From the NCBI RefSeq assembly GCF_006440735.1, contig NZ_VFUA01000038.1:1-51945 (forward strand): 51,945 nt of DNA, written 5' to 3'. This DNA is from Mesorhizobium sp. B2-7-1. GTDB lineage: Bacteria; Pseudomonadota; Alphaproteobacteria; Rhizobiales; Rhizobiaceae. Below the pieces are notes generated by a model that saw only the letters and a list, made by a program, of their open reading frames with translations, was not told the origin of the DNA and searched no databases. This document shows positions 8,161-15,626 of the stretch, piece after piece; position 1 is the first letter of the stretch, and each line of letters starts with the position of its first letter. Both the position numbers and the translations under genes were made by a program.

Positions 8161-9229
8161 GCGTTTGCGCGGCCTGCATCAGGCGGAAAGGATACGGTTT
8201 GCCGTCGCTGATGCTTGCGGTGCGCCGCCAGATCAAGACCACGACCAGCATCGAGACGTAGCCGTCAACAGCATAGTGCCAGCCCGAATACACCGAACCG
8301 AACAGGATGGCGATCGCGAATGCCCAGCCCGCAATGCCGAGCCAACGGTTGAGCCGCCCAAGGTAGCACGCGTTCAGCGTGGCGATCGCCACATGCATGC
8401 TGGGCATGGCGGAAATCCCGGAACCAAGCGCCAGCATGTCGGTCCTGTACGTGGCAAGAAGGTAGCTGGAATAAGACAGCACGTGCTCGTTGCCGGGCCG
8501 CTGCTTCAACACTTCCAGAAGCTCCGCATAGCGATCGCCACCCACCAACTCATCGTAGAAGATCGGGCCGACGGAGGAAAACAGCGTCGCCATGACCGTT
8601 CCGACCACTACAAGCACAAGGGCCATCGCGGTGAGATATCGCAGATGCACCGGCTGGTTGGCGAGCAGTGCTGCAAAAAACACCAAGCCGAACCATTCGA
8701 GAAACCAGAGTTTGGCATAGGTCACCGACACGACCATCGCCAGAAGGTCGGAATCGAATGCGTGAACGATGCGCCATGGCGCCTGGCCGTGCAGCAGCTC
8801 GCCGAAATCGGCCAGGGCTTCGTCACAGTAAAAGGGAACGATGTCGGGTATGTTCACCTTGTAGGTCGTGAACGCGGAGAGCATCAGGATGAACACGATC
8901 ACGATGATCGCCGCCCGCAACCCATTGGCACGGATCGACATCGCGATGAATGTGAGCGGAGCCTTCGGCGACAAGACCATCGCCACCGGGATCGCCACGG
9001 CCAGAAAGCCGAGCGGTCCAAGGATGAAGAGCCGCGGCAAATACATCTGCGCCATCGTGTAATATGCCGACGGCCAGATCAGCGCCGCCACGGCAATATA
9101 GACCAGGCAGAGCCCAAACAGCTTTTGCGGAACATTGCCCAATTCGGGGTAACGCGCGAGCCGACCGAGTTGCCATCGCACCTGGCCTGGCGAGCTTGCA
9201 TCCTCAAGTAAATCGCCGGATAGCACCAT
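8156..9229 (-). CDS. PAP2-type phosphatase / phosphotransferase, membrane protein
   Basis: 357 aa with about seven hydrophobic segments, hence an inner-membrane protein. The catalytic motifs of the PAP2 superfamily are near the C-terminus: SAMPSMHVA (with the conserved Ser-x-His) and, about 45 residues later, SGWHYAVDGY (His and Asp). The layout resembles the inositolphosphotransferase-like PAP2 subgroup rather than small undecaprenyl-diphosphate phosphatases. The ATG at 9229, preceded by GGGGGAC, is preferred over the TTG one codon earlier. It is convergent with the MarR gene and downstream of hyuAB with a 123-bp gap, so probably not part of the heterocycle pathway. Likely substrate is a membrane lipid phosphate or head group. 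Confidence 0.82.
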   Translation of the reverse strand: MVLSGDLLEDASSPGQVRWQLGRLARYPELGNVPQKLFGLCLVYIAVAALIWPSAYYTMAQMYLPRLFILGPLGFLAVAIPVAMVLSPKAPLTFIAMSIRANGLRAAIIVIVFILMLSAFTTYKVNIPDIVPFYCDEALADFGELLHGQAPWRIVHAFDSDLLAMVVSVTYAKLWFLEWFGLVFFAALLANQPVHLRYLTAMALVLVVVGTVMATLFSSVGPIFYDELVGGDRYAELLEVLKQRPGNEHVLSYSSYLLATYRTDMLALGSGISAMPSMHVAIATLNACYLGRLNRWLGIAGWAFAIAILFGSVYSGWHYAVDGYVSMLVVVLIWRRTASISDGKPYPFRLMQAAQTL

Positions 9230-9352
9230 CAACGTCCCCCGAAACGCCGTCGAGGTCTATCTATAGTTGTTTATTTAATACATCCTTATCCGATTGCTTT
9301 GTGTTTGAAGCGCCCGGAAACAATAGCATTAGGGATATGTAATATACGTACG

Positions 9353-11065
9353 CTATACTTGAGAGGTTGGCGGTGACGAAATACCGGCGTCGAACATCTC
9401 CCTGGCCTGCTCGGCCGTATAGTAGCCAAGCCTGACATCCTCGGCGACTTGCTTCGGATCGCGCTCGCGCGGATCGCCATAGCCGCCGCCGCCCGGCGTG
9501 CCGACACGCACGCGGTCCCCGGCTTTGAGCGCGATGTCCTGTTCCTTGGAAAGATGCGGCGGCACATGCGCTTCGCCACTTCTGAACACGGTCACGCTGT
9601 TCGGCGCGCCGTCCTTGCCGCCGAGAGCGCCCTGTGGCCCAAAGCGGCCATGGTCCATGACGAAGGAAGCGCGGGCTTCACCGCGCAGGATCTCGACTTC
9701 ATAGGCGAGCCCGAAGCCGCCGCGATGTTTTCCCGCGCCGCCGGAGCCCTCGCGCAGCGCATAGTGCCGGTAAAGTACCGGAAACGCCTGCTCCATGATC
9801 TCGACCGGAGGCGACTTCGAGATGCCGATGGTCGAGCAGCCATTGCTCAGTCCGTCATGGCCGACATTGCCGCCGTAGCCGCCGCCCGAGATCTGGTACA
9901 TGACATAGTCGCGGCCGCGCGCCGGGTCGTTGCCGCCGAGCGCGAAATTGCCGCTGGAGCCGGCGGGTGCGGCCGTCACCTTTTCCGGCAGCGCCTGCAC
10001 CATCGCCGCGAACACGGCTTCGGCGATGCGCTGCGAGACTTCCGCCGCGCAGCCTGACACGGGCCGAGGATATTTGGCGTCGAGGAACGTGCCTTCCGGC
10101 CGCTTGACGTGCAGCGGCTCGAAGGCGCCGGCGCTGATCGGCACTTCCGGAAAGATATGGCGCATGGCGAGGTAGACGGACGATAGCGTGGTCGCCAGAA
10201 CGCTGTTCATCGGCCCGGCGCAAGGTTTCGATGAGCCGGCAAAATCGAAGGTGAGCGTATCGCCCTTCTTCGCGACAGCGAGATTGATGGTCAGCGGCTC
10301 GTTCACCACGCCGTCGGAATCGACGAAGGCCTGCGAGCGGTAGGTACCGTCGGGGATGACGGCGATCGAGGCGCGCATTTGCTCGGCGGCGCGGCGGCGC
10401 AGCTCGGCAATCGCCTCGACGACGGTTTCGTCACCGTAACGATCCAGGATTTCATTGAGCCTGTCCTGGCCGATCAGCAGTGCCGCGGCCTGCGCGCGGA
10501 TGTCGCCGATGCGCTGGTCGGCGACCCGGATATTCGAGCAGATGATGGCGTAGATCTCCGGATCGAGCACGCCCTTCTTGAACAGTTTCACCGGCGGCAG
10601 CCTGAGCCCTTCTTGCTCGACCGCCGTGGCCGAGGCCGAAAACCCGCCCGGCACCGAGCCGCCGATATCCGGCCAATGGCCGGTGTTGGAAAGCCAGCAG
10701 AAGATCTTGCCACCCCGGTAGGCCGGCATGACGAAGCGCACATCCATCAGATGCGTGCCGCCGAGATAGGGATCGTTGACGATGTAGATGTCGCCCGGCT
10801 CCGGCGCTAGGCAGCGCCCGTCGGCGATCATCTCGATCACGGTCTTGGTCGAATACTGCATCACGCCGACGAACACCGGCAGGCCCTGGCTGCCTTGCGC
10901 GATGAGCGAGCCGTCGACCGCCGAATAGATGCCGTCGGAGCGGTCATTGGCCTCGGCGATGACCGGCGAGAAGGCGGCGCGGGAGAAGGTCAGGTCCATC
11001 TCGTCGCAGACCTGCTGCAGCGCCGCCTGCAGCACCGAAAGCGTGATCGTGTCGAGCTTTGCCAT
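9353..11065 (-). CDS. hyuB: Hydantoinase B / oxoprolinase beta-type subunit
   Basis: 570 aa, typical for HyuB. Conserved stretches include FSRAAFSPVIAEANDRSDG near the N-terminus, the GDIYIVNDPYLGGTHLMD block and the GGGGYGDPRERDP region near the C-terminus. With HyuA it forms the ATP-dependent amidohydrolases that open lactam rings (5-oxoproline, hydantoins, N-methylhydantoin); distant relatives are acetone/acetophenone carboxylases. The ATG at 11065 follows the hyuA stop by 1 bp. Longer in-frame starts lie inside hyuA and are rejected. Substrate cannot be read from sequence; the shared operator with the hydroxylase/reductase operon suggests a lactam from that pathway. Confidence 0.88.
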   Translation of the reverse strand: MAKLDTITLSVLQAALQQVCDEMDLTFSRAAFSPVIAEANDRSDGIYSAVDGSLIAQGSQGLPVFVGVMQYSTKTVIEMIADGRCLAPEPGDIYIVNDPYLGGTHLMDVRFVMPAYRGGKIFCWLSNTGHWPDIGGSVPGGFSASATAVEQEGLRLPPVKLFKKGVLDPEIYAIICSNIRVADQRIGDIRAQAAALLIGQDRLNEILDRYGDETVVEAIAELRRRAAEQMRASIAVIPDGTYRSQAFVDSDGVVNEPLTINLAVAKKGDTLTFDFAGSSKPCAGPMNSVLATTLSSVYLAMRHIFPEVPISAGAFEPLHVKRPEGTFLDAKYPRPVSGCAAEVSQRIAEAVFAAMVQALPEKVTAAPAGSSGNFALGGNDPARGRDYVMYQISGGGYGGNVGHDGLSNGCSTIGISKSPPVEIMEQAFPVLYRHYALREGSGGAGKHRGGFGLAYEVEILRGEARASFVMDHGRFGPQGALGGKDGAPNSVTVFRSGEAHVPPHLSKEQDIALKAGDRVRVGTPGGGGYGDPRERDPKQVAEDVRLGYYTAEQAREMFDAGISSPPTSQV

Positions 11066-11066
11066 C

Positions 11067-13139
11067 TTAGGCCTCGCCGATGTCGATGATGATGTTGCCG
11101 TCGGCGTCCGAGCGTGCGCGGTCGCCACGTTCGAGCACGGTCGTGGCGTCCATCTGCTCCAGGATCGCCGGCCCTTCGATTGTTGCGTCGAGCGGCAGCT
11201 TTTCGCGGGCATAGACCGGTGTGTCGTGCCAAATGCCGTGATACCAGACCGGCCGGATCTCGCGCCGCGCTTCCTCGAGCGTTGCCCCCCGTCCAGCCGG
11301 GTCGATCAGCCGCGACAGGTCGATCTGCGGCCGTACGCCGGTGACCGAGGTGTTGAGGTTGACGAGATTGGCGCGGATCTCCGGCAGCTCGACCTTGAAG
11401 CGGGCGAAATAGGCTTTTTCGAACAGAAGCTGCAATGTTTCCCGTGAGACGGAAGACGAGGGCAGCGGCACGTTGATGATGTGGGTCTGGCCGACGAACT
11501 GCATGTCGGCGGTATGCGCGACGCGGATCGCGTCGGGCTTGACGGCTTCCTTGGCGATCAACGCCTCGCCTTCGTCCCGGTGCCGTTCCAGCACCTCGCG
11601 AAGCTTGGCTTCATCGACGCTCGCAACGGGCATGTTGATTGTGTTGACGAAGTCATGCCGCATGTCGGCGACGACGCAGCCAAGCGCATTGGTGATGCCC
11701 GGGCGCGCCGGCACCAGCACCCTGGGCAGGCCGAGTTCGCGGGCGAGCGCGGTCGCATGCAGCGGTCCGGCGCCGCCAAAGGCGAACAGCGCGAAATCGC
11801 GCGGGTCGTGGCCGCGCGACACCGAAACCATGCGGATGGCGCCGGCCATCTTCATGTTGCCGAGCCGCAGCACCGCGCCTGCCGCCTCGACGCCGGACAG
11901 GCCGGTGCGCTTGCCGATCTTGTCCTCGAAAATGCCGGTCACGCGCTCGACGGTGACTGGATTGTCGACCGCGAGCAGCTTCCTCGGCGCCAGGCGGCCC
12001 AGCACCAGATTGGCGTCGGTGATGGTCGGCTCGGTGCCGCCGCGCCCGTAGCAGATCGGGCCGGGATTGGCGCCAGCACTTTCCGGGCCGATCTGGATCA
12101 GCCCGGCCGCATCGACGCGGGCGATCGAACCGCCGCCGGCGCCGACCGTGTGCACCGCCACCATCGGCACATGGATCGGCATCGCATATTCGATCTCGAT
12201 CTCGTTCGAGACGGCGGGCTCGGCGTTGCGGATCAGCGCCACGTCGGTCGATGTGCCACCCATGTCATAGGTGACGAGATTGCCGAAGCCGGCGCGCTTG
12301 CCCGTATAGGCGGCGGCGATCACGCCCGACGCCGGGCCAGACATCACGGTCTTGGCAGATTCCAGCGTGACGAAGCGGGCCGAGATCATGCCGCCATTGC
12401 CGTTCATGATCAGGAAGTCGCGGGCGTAACCCTTGCTGGCAAGTTCCTTGCGCAGCCGCTCGACATAGCGCTCGAGGATCGGCTGCACCGAAGCGTTGAC
12501 CGCCGCCGTCACGCCGCGCTCGAATTCGCGCGCTTCCGAAAGCAGTGCATGTCCGGTGGTGATATGCCCGTTCGGCCAAAGCTCCGCCGCGATCTCGGCG
12601 GCGCGCCGCTCATGCGACGGGTTGGCGTAAGAGTGCAGGAAATGGATGACGAGCGACTCGCAGCCGGCTTCGAGCAGCTTTTTCACCGCATCGCGCATCT
12701 CGGCTTCGTCGAGTTGAATGCGCACGGCGCCCGAAGCCCCGACCCGTTCCGACACTTCCAGCCGAAGGTCGCGGGGAATGACCGGGACGAAAGTGCCCGT
12801 CATGCCATAGGCCTGCGGCCTTGTGCGGCGGCCAAGCTCGATCACGTCGCGAAAGCCGCGCGTGGTGATCATGCCGGTCCGCGCCAGCCGGCGCTCCAGC
12901 ACGGCGTTGGTGGTGGTCGTCGTGCCGTGCACGATAAGGTCGATGCCGTCGATCGGAAAACCGGTCGCGCCAAGCGCGGCGACCACGCCGAAAGCCTGGT
13001 TTTCCACCGTCGTCGGCGTCTTGGCGATATGGACCTTGCCGCCCGCCTTGCCGTCGATCAGCAACAGATCGGTGAAGGTTCCGCCGACATCGATGCCGGC
13101 AACGACGCTTCCCGCCGACGCCGAAAATTTCTCATTCAT
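11067..13139 (-). CDS. hyuA: Hydantoinase A / oxoprolinase alpha-type subunit
   Basis: 690 aa, full length. The actin-like ATPase fold is shown by the N-terminal GIDVGGTFTDLLLID (phosphate-1 loop), then IVHGTTTTTNAVLERR, the second nucleotide-binding motif YDMGGTSTDVALI near residue 280 and AFGGAGPLHATALA near residue 455. HyuA activates the lactam by ATP-driven phosphorylation while HyuB completes ring opening. It is the first gene of the hyuAB operon; its start lies 77 bp from the candidate operator at 13216-13239. The ribosome site before the ATG is weak. Acetone-carboxylase-type activity is a less likely alternative because no gamma subunit is near. Confidence 0.88.
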   Translation of the reverse strand: MNEKFSASAGSVVAGIDVGGTFTDLLLIDGKAGGKVHIAKTPTTVENQAFGVVAALGATGFPIDGIDLIVHGTTTTTNAVLERRLARTGMITTRGFRDVIELGRRTRPQAYGMTGTFVPVIPRDLRLEVSERVGASGAVRIQLDEAEMRDAVKKLLEAGCESLVIHFLHSYANPSHERRAAEIAAELWPNGHITTGHALLSEAREFERGVTAAVNASVQPILERYVERLRKELASKGYARDFLIMNGNGGMISARFVTLESAKTVMSGPASGVIAAAYTGKRAGFGNLVTYDMGGTSTDVALIRNAEPAVSNEIEIEYAMPIHVPMVAVHTVGAGGGSIARVDAAGLIQIGPESAGANPGPICYGRGGTEPTITDANLVLGRLAPRKLLAVDNPVTVERVTGIFEDKIGKRTGLSGVEAAGAVLRLGNMKMAGAIRMVSVSRGHDPRDFALFAFGGAGPLHATALARELGLPRVLVPARPGITNALGCVVADMRHDFVNTINMPVASVDEAKLREVLERHRDEGEALIAKEAVKPDAIRVAHTADMQFVGQTHIINVPLPSSSVSRETLQLLFEKAYFARFKVELPEIRANLVNLNTSVTGVRPQIDLSRLIDPAGRGATLEEARREIRPVWYHGIWHDTPVYAREKLPLDATIEGPAILEQMDATTVLERGDRARSDADGNIIIDIGEA

Positions 13140-13215
13140 TGCCGAAACTCGAAATGCCAGGACTACGGATATGCCTCGGTTTGGAAAGGCGTTTTACGCT
13201 GCCATCTTGACCTGA

Positions 13216-13239
13216 ATATCATTTGTATACTAATAAATT
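13216..13239. promoter_or_regulatory. Candidate operator, copy 2 (shared with 869-892)
   Basis: The core ATTTGTATACTAAT (13221-13234) is a near-perfect palindrome centred on GTATAC, with one mismatched pair. It matches the site at 869-892 at 21 of 24 positions, while the flanking bases diverge. It sits between divergent hyuA and the ferredoxin reductase gene and could control either or both. Confidence 0.55.
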
Positions 13240-13360
13240 CCGGACACAAGAGCTTACCGCTTGGCAGTGTGCAGAGAGCGCGCCGGAACCTGAACGTTCG
13301 GGCGCGCAGGAGAAAGTTTGGCGCCAGCGCGTTCCGTCTGGGCCGGAAAGTTGGGTTGGA

Positions 13361-14188
13361 ATGAACACGACATCCGCGTTGAGCGTTGCCGGCTCGAAGC
13401 CGCTGCAGTTCCCGATCCCGGCCAATGTCTATGCCGAGACCGTGGTGTCGGTGAAGCACTACACCGACCGGCTGTTCTCCTTCCGCATCACCCGGCCGCA
13501 GTCGCTGCGCTTCCGCTCCGGCGAGTTCGTCATGATCGGCTTGCCCAATGCCGAGAAGCCGATCTTCCGCGCCTATTCGGTCGCCAGCCCCGCCTGGGAC
13601 GACGAGCTCGAATTCTTCTCGATCAAGGTGCCGGACGGCCCGCTGACCTCCGAGCTGCAGAAGATTGAGGTCGGCGACACCGTCATCATGCGCCAGAAGT
13701 CGACCGGCACGCTGGTGCTCGACGCGCTGACGCCCGCCAAGCGCGTGGTCATGGTCTCGACCGGCACCGGCATCGCGCCCTTCGCCAGCCTGCTGCGCGA
13801 CCCCGACACTTATGAGAAGTTCGACGAGGTCATCCTCACTCACACCTGCCGCGACAACGCCGAGCTCATTTACGGCCAGGAACTGGTCGCCGCGCTCGAA
13901 AGCGATCCGCTGATCGGCGAGCTGACCGGCGGCCGCGTGACGCTCTACAATTCGACGACGCGGGAAGAGTCGGCGCGCATGGGCCGCATCACCGCGCTGA
14001 TCGGCTCGGGCAAGTTCTATTCCGACCTCGGCATCGACAAGCTCAATCCCGAGACCGACCGCATCATGATCTGCGGCTCGATGCATATGCTGAAGGACGT
14101 CAAGGAACTCGCCGAAAGCCTCGGCTTCCAGGAAGGTTCGCTCAGCCATCCGGCCAGCTTCGTCGTCGAGCGTGCCTTCGTCGGCTGA
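13361..14188 (+). CDS. fpr: Ferredoxin-NADP(+) reductase
   Basis: 275 aa, slightly longer than the usual 257-260 aa bacterial Fpr because of about 15 N-terminal residues. FAD-binding RAYSVASP is at residues 70-77 (Arg70, Tyr72, Ser73), and the NADP-binding GTGIAPFASLLRDP follows near residue 130; the chain ends in ERAFVG, typical of the subclass I bacterial enzymes. It exchanges electrons between NADPH and ferredoxin or flavodoxin. Often a housekeeping or oxidative-stress gene in rhizobia, but here its upstream region carries the site shared with the hydroxylase operon. It could therefore feed ferredoxin to the 6-hydroxynicotinate reductase homologue (inference). The ATG at 13361 is the first plausible start. 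Confidence 0.92.
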   Translation: MNTTSALSVAGSKPLQFPIPANVYAETVVSVKHYTDRLFSFRITRPQSLRFRSGEFVMIGLPNAEKPIFRAYSVASPAWDDELEFFSIKVPDGPLTSELQKIEVGDTVIMRQKSTGTLVLDALTPAKRVVMVSTGTGIAPFASLLRDPDTYEKFDEVILTHTCRDNAELIYGQELVAALESDPLIGELTGGRVTLYNSTTREESARMGRITALIGSGKFYSDLGIDKLNPETDRIMICGSMHMLKDVKELAESLGFQEGSLSHPASFVVERAFVG

Positions 14189-14342
14189 TCAGATCGCCGT
14201 CCTGTCAAGTTTGCAGTTTTGACCATGCGGTCAAAAATTGGCTGCTTTCGCCGCCTTTTTCCGCTATGACCCACTGAAGGACTCGTGAAGGACAACTTCG
14301 CGGGTTATCTTCGGCTGAGGTCGCTGAGTGAAAGGGCAGGAG

Positions 14343-15389
14343 ATGAGCACGATCCGCGAAGCAGGTGCCGGAGCTTCCAAGGTGATGCCGCTGCCGGCGC
14401 GCGCCGCCGCCAACACGCCAGTGCCGCTGGAACACGGCATCGCCCGCAATCCCGGCATGAAGCTCGATCTCGGCTTCCTGGAATCAGTGCGCAGCGTCAA
14501 CCGCTCGGCGCTGGAGCGCCGTGTCGCGACGCTGACCAAGCGGCGCTCGATCAAGGCCGACAACCAGGCCGCCTGGCTGTTGCGCGCCATCGCCTGCATG
14601 GACCTCACCACGCTCAACTCCAACGACACGGACGAACGCGTGCGCCGGCTCTGCGCCAAGGCGATCAACCCGCTGCGCCGGGATATCGTCGAGGGTCTCG
14701 GTATTGCCGGCGAAATCATCCGGCCGGCGGCGGTCTGCGTCTACCATCCCTTCGTCGCCACCGCGGTCGACGCCGTGCGCGGCACCGGCATCCATGTCGC
14801 CGCGGTCTCGACCGCCTTCCCGCATGGCTTGGCGCCGCTGTCGACCCGGCTGCAGGAGATCGAGGCTTCGGTGCGCGACGGCGCCGACGAGATCGACGTC
14901 GTCATTCCGCGCGGCCTGGTCTACGGCGCAAAATGGCGCGAGCTGTTCAACGAGATCGTCGCCATGCGCGCCGCCTGCGGCGATGCGCATCTCAAGGTCA
15001 TCCTCGGCACCGGCGACCTGGCAACGCTGCGCAACGTCATGCTTGCCTCCATGGTGGCGATGATGGCGGGGGCGGACTTCATCAAGACCTCGACCGGCAA
15101 GGAAAGCGTCAACGCCACGCTTCCCGTCGGGCTTGCGATGGTGCGCGCCATCCGCGCCTATTTCGAGGAAACCGGCTATCTCGTCGGCTTCAAGCCGGCC
15201 GGCGGCATTTCGACAGCGAAGGTCTCGCTCGACTGGCTGGTCCTGATGAAGGAAGAGCTCGGCCGGCCCTGGCTCGATCCGGCCTTGTTCCGCTTCGGCG
15301 CCTCCAGCCTGCTCACCGACATCGAACGCCAGCTCGAACATCATTTGACCGGCCACTATTCGGCCAACCATCGCCACGCGATGGCGTGA
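14343..15389 (+). CDS. deoC: Deoxyribose-phosphate aldolase
   Basis: 348 aa, of the longer DERA class. It cleaves 2-deoxyribose-5-phosphate into glyceraldehyde-3-phosphate and acetaldehyde. Visible active-site parts are DGADEIDVVIPRG, the Schiff-base lysine in GADFIKTSTGK and the second lysine in GFKPAGGIST. The ATG at 14343 is preceded by AAGGGCAGGAG with good spacing; a GTG five codons earlier is possible. The next gene, a two-domain aldehyde dehydrogenase on the same strand, could oxidise the acetaldehyde product. 155 bp separate it from fpr, enough for its own promoter. Confidence 0.95.
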   Translation: MSTIREAGAGASKVMPLPARAAANTPVPLEHGIARNPGMKLDLGFLESVRSVNRSALERRVATLTKRRSIKADNQAAWLLRAIACMDLTTLNSNDTDERVRRLCAKAINPLRRDIVEGLGIAGEIIRPAAVCVYHPFVATAVDAVRGTGIHVAAVSTAFPHGLAPLSTRLQEIEASVRDGADEIDVVIPRGLVYGAKWRELFNEIVAMRAACGDAHLKVILGTGDLATLRNVMLASMVAMMAGADFIKTSTGKESVNATLPVGLAMVRAIRAYFEETGYLVGFKPAGGISTAKVSLDWLVLMKEELGRPWLDPALFRFGASSLLTDIERQLEHHLTGHYSANHRHAMA

Positions 15390-15415
15390 GTTTGTCAGCG
15401 CGGCGATGACTGGAA

Positions 15416-15592
15416 CACCCCTCATCCGTCGCCTCCGGCGACACCTTCTCCCACAAGGGGAGAAGGACAGGCCCTGCCCCGGTCTGCCAATCGAATACCA
15501 TTGTGAGCAACCGAGTGGCCCGCAGACATGCGCCTTCCCTTCTCCCCTTGTCGGAGAAGGTGGCCGAGCGAAGCTCGGTCGGATGAGGGGTG
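15416..15592. repeat. Mosaic palindromic intergenic element (RIME-like)
   Basis: The outer ends CACCCCTCATCCG (15416-15428) and CGGATGAGGGGTG (15580-15592) are perfect inverted repeats. Each half carries its own CCTTCTCC/GGAGAAGG hairpin, and 70 bp of unrelated sequence lies between. A relative with the halves arranged the other way round is at 20013-20198. It sits between deoC and the aldehyde dehydrogenase gene on the same strand, so it may be transcribed and fold. Confidence 0.75.
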
Positions 15593-15626
15593 CTAGGCTT
15601 GGCGCCAACCTTCAAGGAACAAATCC

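Noticed and set aside
9290..9352. TACGTACG/TATAC-rich stretch as a third copy of the shared operator
   Set aside because: It does not match the ATTTGYATACKAAT core beyond a few bases and lies downstream of hyuB.
11481..13364. 627-codon open frame antisense to hyuA
   Set aside because: Low-complexity His/Arg/Gly/Asp-rich translation with no motif; hyuA on the other strand is full length and conserved.
15416..15592. Possible CRISPR or tRNA-like structure from repeated hairpins
   Set aside because: Only two module copies in inverted orientation, no regular spacers, no cloverleaf; fits intergenic mosaic repeats.
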